Source: Phytoactinopolyspora halophila | GTDB taxonomy: Bacteria; Actinomycetota; Actinomycetes; Jiangellales; Jiangellaceae | Reading direction: 5' to 3' | Assembly: GCF_003287285.1 (NCBI RefSeq) | Contig: NZ_QMIG01000013.1 | Location: 1 to 64,000 of the forward strand | Length of the DNA stretch: 64,000 bases | Part shown: piece after piece, positions 61,880-64,000 of the stretch | Layout: each line of letters starts with the position of its first letter | Position numbering within the stretch: position 1 is the first letter of the stretch | Program-made: the position numbers and the translations under genes | The notes under the pieces: model-generated | Database searches by the model: none | Told to the model about the DNA's origin: nothing | The model's input: only the letters and a program-made list of their open reading frames with translations

Positions 61880-62440
61880 ATGAGTGACGAGCAGCGCGTC
61901 ATCGAGCCGGTGAGTGCCGAGCCGATGAGAACGTCGCTGTCGTGGGGCGATCTGCAGCAGCCCGACAGCAGCGTGTCCACGCCGATGCCGTGGACGCGGG
62001 CGCTGTCCAGTTTGACGAGTGTGCCGACGTATTGGGTCGCCACGGTGCATCCTGACGGCCGGCCGCACGCGGTCCCGGTGTTGGGGGTGGTGGTCGACGG
62101 TGCGGTTCACTTCTGCGCGAACGAGCGGACAAGGAAGGCGCGGAACCTGCAAGGCGATCCGCGGATCGTGGTCACCGGCAGCAGCGACGATTTCGATCTT
62201 GTGGTGGAGGGCAGCATCACGATCGTCACCGGCGACGACACGGTGAGGAAGATCGCGAGCGCATACGATGCGAAGTACGGGTGGCGGCCGGAGGTCCATG
62301 ACGGTGCGCTCTGGGCAGATGGCGCCCCGACGGCGGGTCCTCCGCCGTACCGGGTCCATCGCGTCATTCCGCACACGGCGTTCTGCATGCCCACCGACGA
62401 CGAGGCCGTCGCTACCCGATGGCGGTTCCGGCCGATGTGA
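61880..62440 (+). CDS. PPOX-fold flavin/F420-binding protein
   Basis: Pyridoxamine 5'-phosphate oxidase-fold protein of 186 residues. Characteristic strands are YWVATVHPDGRPHAVPVLGV near residue 51, VHFCANERTRKARNLQGDPR near 76 and VVEGSITIVTGDD near 112. Members bind FMN, F420 or heme; the cofactor cannot be settled from sequence. AGAAGGAGG lies before the ATG at a good distance. It sits between rsmB and rpe, where the conserved block normally has no gene, so it is an insertion together with the repeats. Confidence 0.85.
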   Translation: MSDEQRVIEPVSAEPMRTSLSWGDLQQPDSSVSTPMPWTRALSSLTSVPTYWVATVHPDGRPHAVPVLGVVVDGAVHFCANERTRKARNLQGDPRIVVTGSSDDFDLVVEGSITIVTGDDTVRKIASAYDAKYGWRPEVHDGALWADGAPTAGPPPYRVHRVIPHTAFCMPTDDEAVATRWRFRPM

Positions 62441-62603
62441 TCTGGGGATGGTCGATGTGCATTCGTGTTCGTGGTGCATGAACGCCGGTACGGGTACGAG
62501 ACGCGGTACAGATGATGCCCGTGGACGACGACCGGTGACGACGCCCTGCACGGCTAGCTCAGGTGTCGACGTTTTGGATGTCCAGCGAAGCTAGGGTGGA
62601 GTC

Positions 62604-63266
62604 GTGGGAATCCAGATCGCTCCGAGCATCCTGTCGGCCGATTTCGCCAATCTCGAGTCCGAGATCGCTCGTATCCCGAATGCCGATCTCGTGCACGTGG
62701 ACGTCATGGACAACCATTTCGTGCCCAACCTCACGCTGGGTTTGCCTGTGGTGGCGGCGATCCGGGAGCGTACCGGGCTGACGATGGACTGTCACCTGAT
62801 GATCGAGGACCCGGACCGCTGGGCACCGGCCTATGCGGAGGCCGGTGCGGACAGCGTGACGTTTCACGCCGAGGCGGCGGCGGCTCCCATCCGGCTGGCC
62901 CGTGAATTGCACCGCCAGGGAGCGCGAGCGGGAATCGGTCTCAAACCGGCGACGCCCGTCGAGCCGTTCGAGGACACTCTCGCCGAGTTCGACATGTTGC
63001 TGATCATGACTGTCGAGCCCGGATTCGGGGGCCAGGAGTTCCTTGACCTGTGCCTGCCCAAGATCCGCCGGGCACGGGACATGGTCAGCCGTGCCGGGCT
63101 GGACGTGTGGATCCAGATCGACGGGGGAGTGTCGAAGGCGACGATCGAGCGCTGCGCCGAGGCGGGCGCGGACGTGTTCGTCGCCGGTTCCGCCGTCTAC
63201 GGTGCGGACGACGCCGCGGCCGCCGTGGACGAGCTGCGCCACCTCGCCGCGTCCGCGGCGCACTGA
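62604..63266 (+). CDS. rpe: Ribulose-phosphate 3-epimerase
   Basis: TIM-barrel epimerase of 220 residues that interconverts ribulose 5-phosphate and xylulose 5-phosphate. The signatures are [17 protein letters not shown] near residue 5, [17 protein letters not shown] near 31, [13 protein letters not shown] near 61, [15 protein letters not shown] near 133, and the phosphate site [20 protein letters not shown] near 172. GTG 62604 has AGGGTGGAG upstream. It supplies the substrate-type sugar pool near riboflavin genes, the usual order rpe-ribD. Confidence 0.96.
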   Translation: MGIQIAPSILSADFANLESEIARIPNADLVHVDVMDNHFVPNLTLGLPVVAAIRERTGLTMDCHLMIEDPDRWAPAYAEAGADSVTFHAEAAAAPIRLARELHRQGARAGIGLKPATPVEPFEDTLAEFDMLLIMTVEPGFGGQEFLDLCLPKIRRARDMVSRAGLDVWIQIDGGVSKATIERCAEAGADVFVAGSAVYGADDAAAAVDELRHLAASAAH

Positions 63267-63550
63267 AGCCGGTTGTGGCCGGGTACGGCACGCCAAGCGG
63301 TGTCTTGCCGGAGAGACTTACCGAGGGGCAGTGAGCCGGTTGTGGGCGCGGGACACACCACGTGATGCACCGGCGACGATGCCCCCGCGACGGCTGCCTT
63401 CGTCTCGCCCCGGGGCGACTCACCGAGGGTGCACTGAGGCCGGTTGCTGTCCCGGGACCGTGAGCCTCCGCCGAGTACGGAATGGCCGGCCCGGATGCTG
63501 CCGGGAACACGTGGTGCCCGGTGGCGGTTAGACTTCTACAGGAGAACCAA
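63267..63550. other. Gap between rpe and the riboswitch, with imperfect repeats
   Basis: Three imperfect copies of a CACTGAGGCCGGTTG-like sequence occur, the first overlapping the rpe stop (63261), then at about 63317-63345 and 63418-63449. The last two share a longer CTYACCGAGGG lead-in. TAGACT at 63529-63534 could be the -10 of the riboflavin promoter. No gene is seen. Confidence 0.55.
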
Positions 63551-63699
63551 CGCGTGCTCCGGGGCTCGGTGAAATTCCGAACCGGCGGTGACAGTCCGCG
63601 ACCCGTTGGCCAGTGTTCGCGTGGCGGCATGGTGGTCAACGGTGGACCCGGTGAAACTCCGGGACCGACGGTGACAGTCCGGATGGGAGGCAGCACGCG
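63551..63699 (+). ncRNA. FMN riboswitch (RFN element)
   Basis: The conserved RFN blocks appear in order: GGGGCTCGGTGAAATTCCGA, ACCGGCGGTGACAGTCCGCG, then CCCGGTGAAACTCCGGGACC, GACGGTGACAGTCCGGATGG and GAGGCAGC. The closing P1 helix pairs CGCGTGCT (63551-63558) with AGCACGCG (63692-63699). It lies 120 bp before ribD and should turn riboflavin synthesis down when FMN is plentiful, by transcription or translation control. Confidence 0.96.
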
Positions 63700-63821
63700 C
63701 GGGTACCTCTCCGTGGTGACGGCGCGGTGACGTCGCAGGCGGGGCACGGTGCCCGATATGTCCGCCCAGGCGGATCGACGTCCCGGAGCGCGCTCGACTG
63801 ACGAGCGAGGAGGAGACTCCG

Positions 63822-64000
63822 GTGGCGAAGCCGGCCGAGCGGATGGCGATGTGGCGCGCTGTCGAGCTCTCGTCTCGCGCACAGCACACCACCCCACCGA
63901 ATCCCGACGTCGGCTGCGTGATTCTCGACGCGCATGGCGAGGTCGCCGGCGAAGGCTGGCATGAACGCCCGGGCGCCCCGCACGCAGAGATCGTCGCCCT
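63822..64000 (+). CDS. ribD: RibD, riboflavin biosynthesis deaminase/reductase, 5' end only
   Basis: Start of the bifunctional pyrimidine deaminase/reductase; 59 codons are visible before the edge. The deaminase zinc motif begins PHAEIVAL near residue 52, after NPDVGCVI near 29, both standard for RibD. GAGGAGGAG ends six bases before GTG 63822. It is controlled by the FMN riboswitch upstream and closes the fmt-rsmB-rpe-ribD block. Confidence 0.93.
   Translation, partial: MAKPAERMAMWRAVELSSRAQHTTPPNPDVGCVILDAHGEVAGEGWHERPGAPHAEIVA

Noticed and set aside
1-64000. tRNA or rRNA genes
   Set aside because: No T-arm-like GGTTCGAATCC with matching acceptor ends or rRNA stretches were noticed on either strand; a covariance-model scan would confirm.

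Overview
The window is high-GC DNA with frequent GTG/TTG starts, many 4-bp start/stop overlaps and gene orders typical of Actinobacteria. The order tal-tkt / ctaB ... ctaA-ABC exporter / sufR-B-D-C-S-U-DUF59 matches the mycobacterial neighbourhood of the same genes, and fmt-rsmB-rpe-ribD is likewise an actinobacterial block. I cannot name the genus. No tRNA, rRNA, transposase or CRISPR array was seen.

Layout. (1) 1-18.6 kb is core metabolism: transaldolase (cut by the window edge) and transketolase, heme O and heme A synthases, a MerR regulator, an FAD oxidoreductase, an ABC-2 exporter, and the complete SUF Fe-S operon with its SufR regulator and a possible DtxR/IdeR iron box. (2) 18.7-23.2 kb holds a GH2 beta-mannosidase-like gene coupled to a LacI repressor, then peptide deformylase. 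(3) 23.2-57.2 kb is a long catabolic region: NCS2 nucleobase permease; molybdo-hydroxylase maturation genes (MoxR, VWA, XdhC, MocA types); a divergent FdrA/DUF1116/DUF2877 trio (AllF/AllG/AllH-like); a PucR regulator; the three molybdo-hydroxylase subunits plus CoxG; an amidase; an unusual CodA-like amidohydrolase; HyuA/HyuB; a beta-carbonic anhydrase; a family III CoA-transferase; a fused carboxyltransferase; a carbamate kinase; and a barbiturase-type ring-opening amidohydrolase. An AAA ATPase, a two-component system and a VWA lipoprotein (42.2-46.9 kb) interrupt it. (4) 57.2-64 kb holds a wHTH-nucleotidyltransferase, fmt, rsmB, about 1.1 kb of repeat-rich non-coding DNA, a PPOX-fold protein, rpe, an FMN riboswitch and the start of ribD.

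How the genes may work together. The best reading of region 3 is oxidative pyrimidine breakdown with an energy-saving branch. Uracil or thymine would be taken up and hydroxylated to barbiturate by the molybdo-hydroxylase, and the ring opened to ureidomalonate by the barbiturase-like enzyme. The AllFGH-like trio would phosphorolyse this to malonamate plus carbamoyl phosphate, and carbamate kinase would make ATP. The amidase would give malonate, and the CoA-transferase and carboxyltransferase would take it to acetyl-CoA. The gene families are read from sequence; the assembled route is inference.

A second theme is a set of long inverted repeats sharing the arm TGATCATGAAC (or only its TGATCAT core), placed at gene ends across the window and most densely in region 3. 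In one convergent pair both stop codons lie inside the hairpin.
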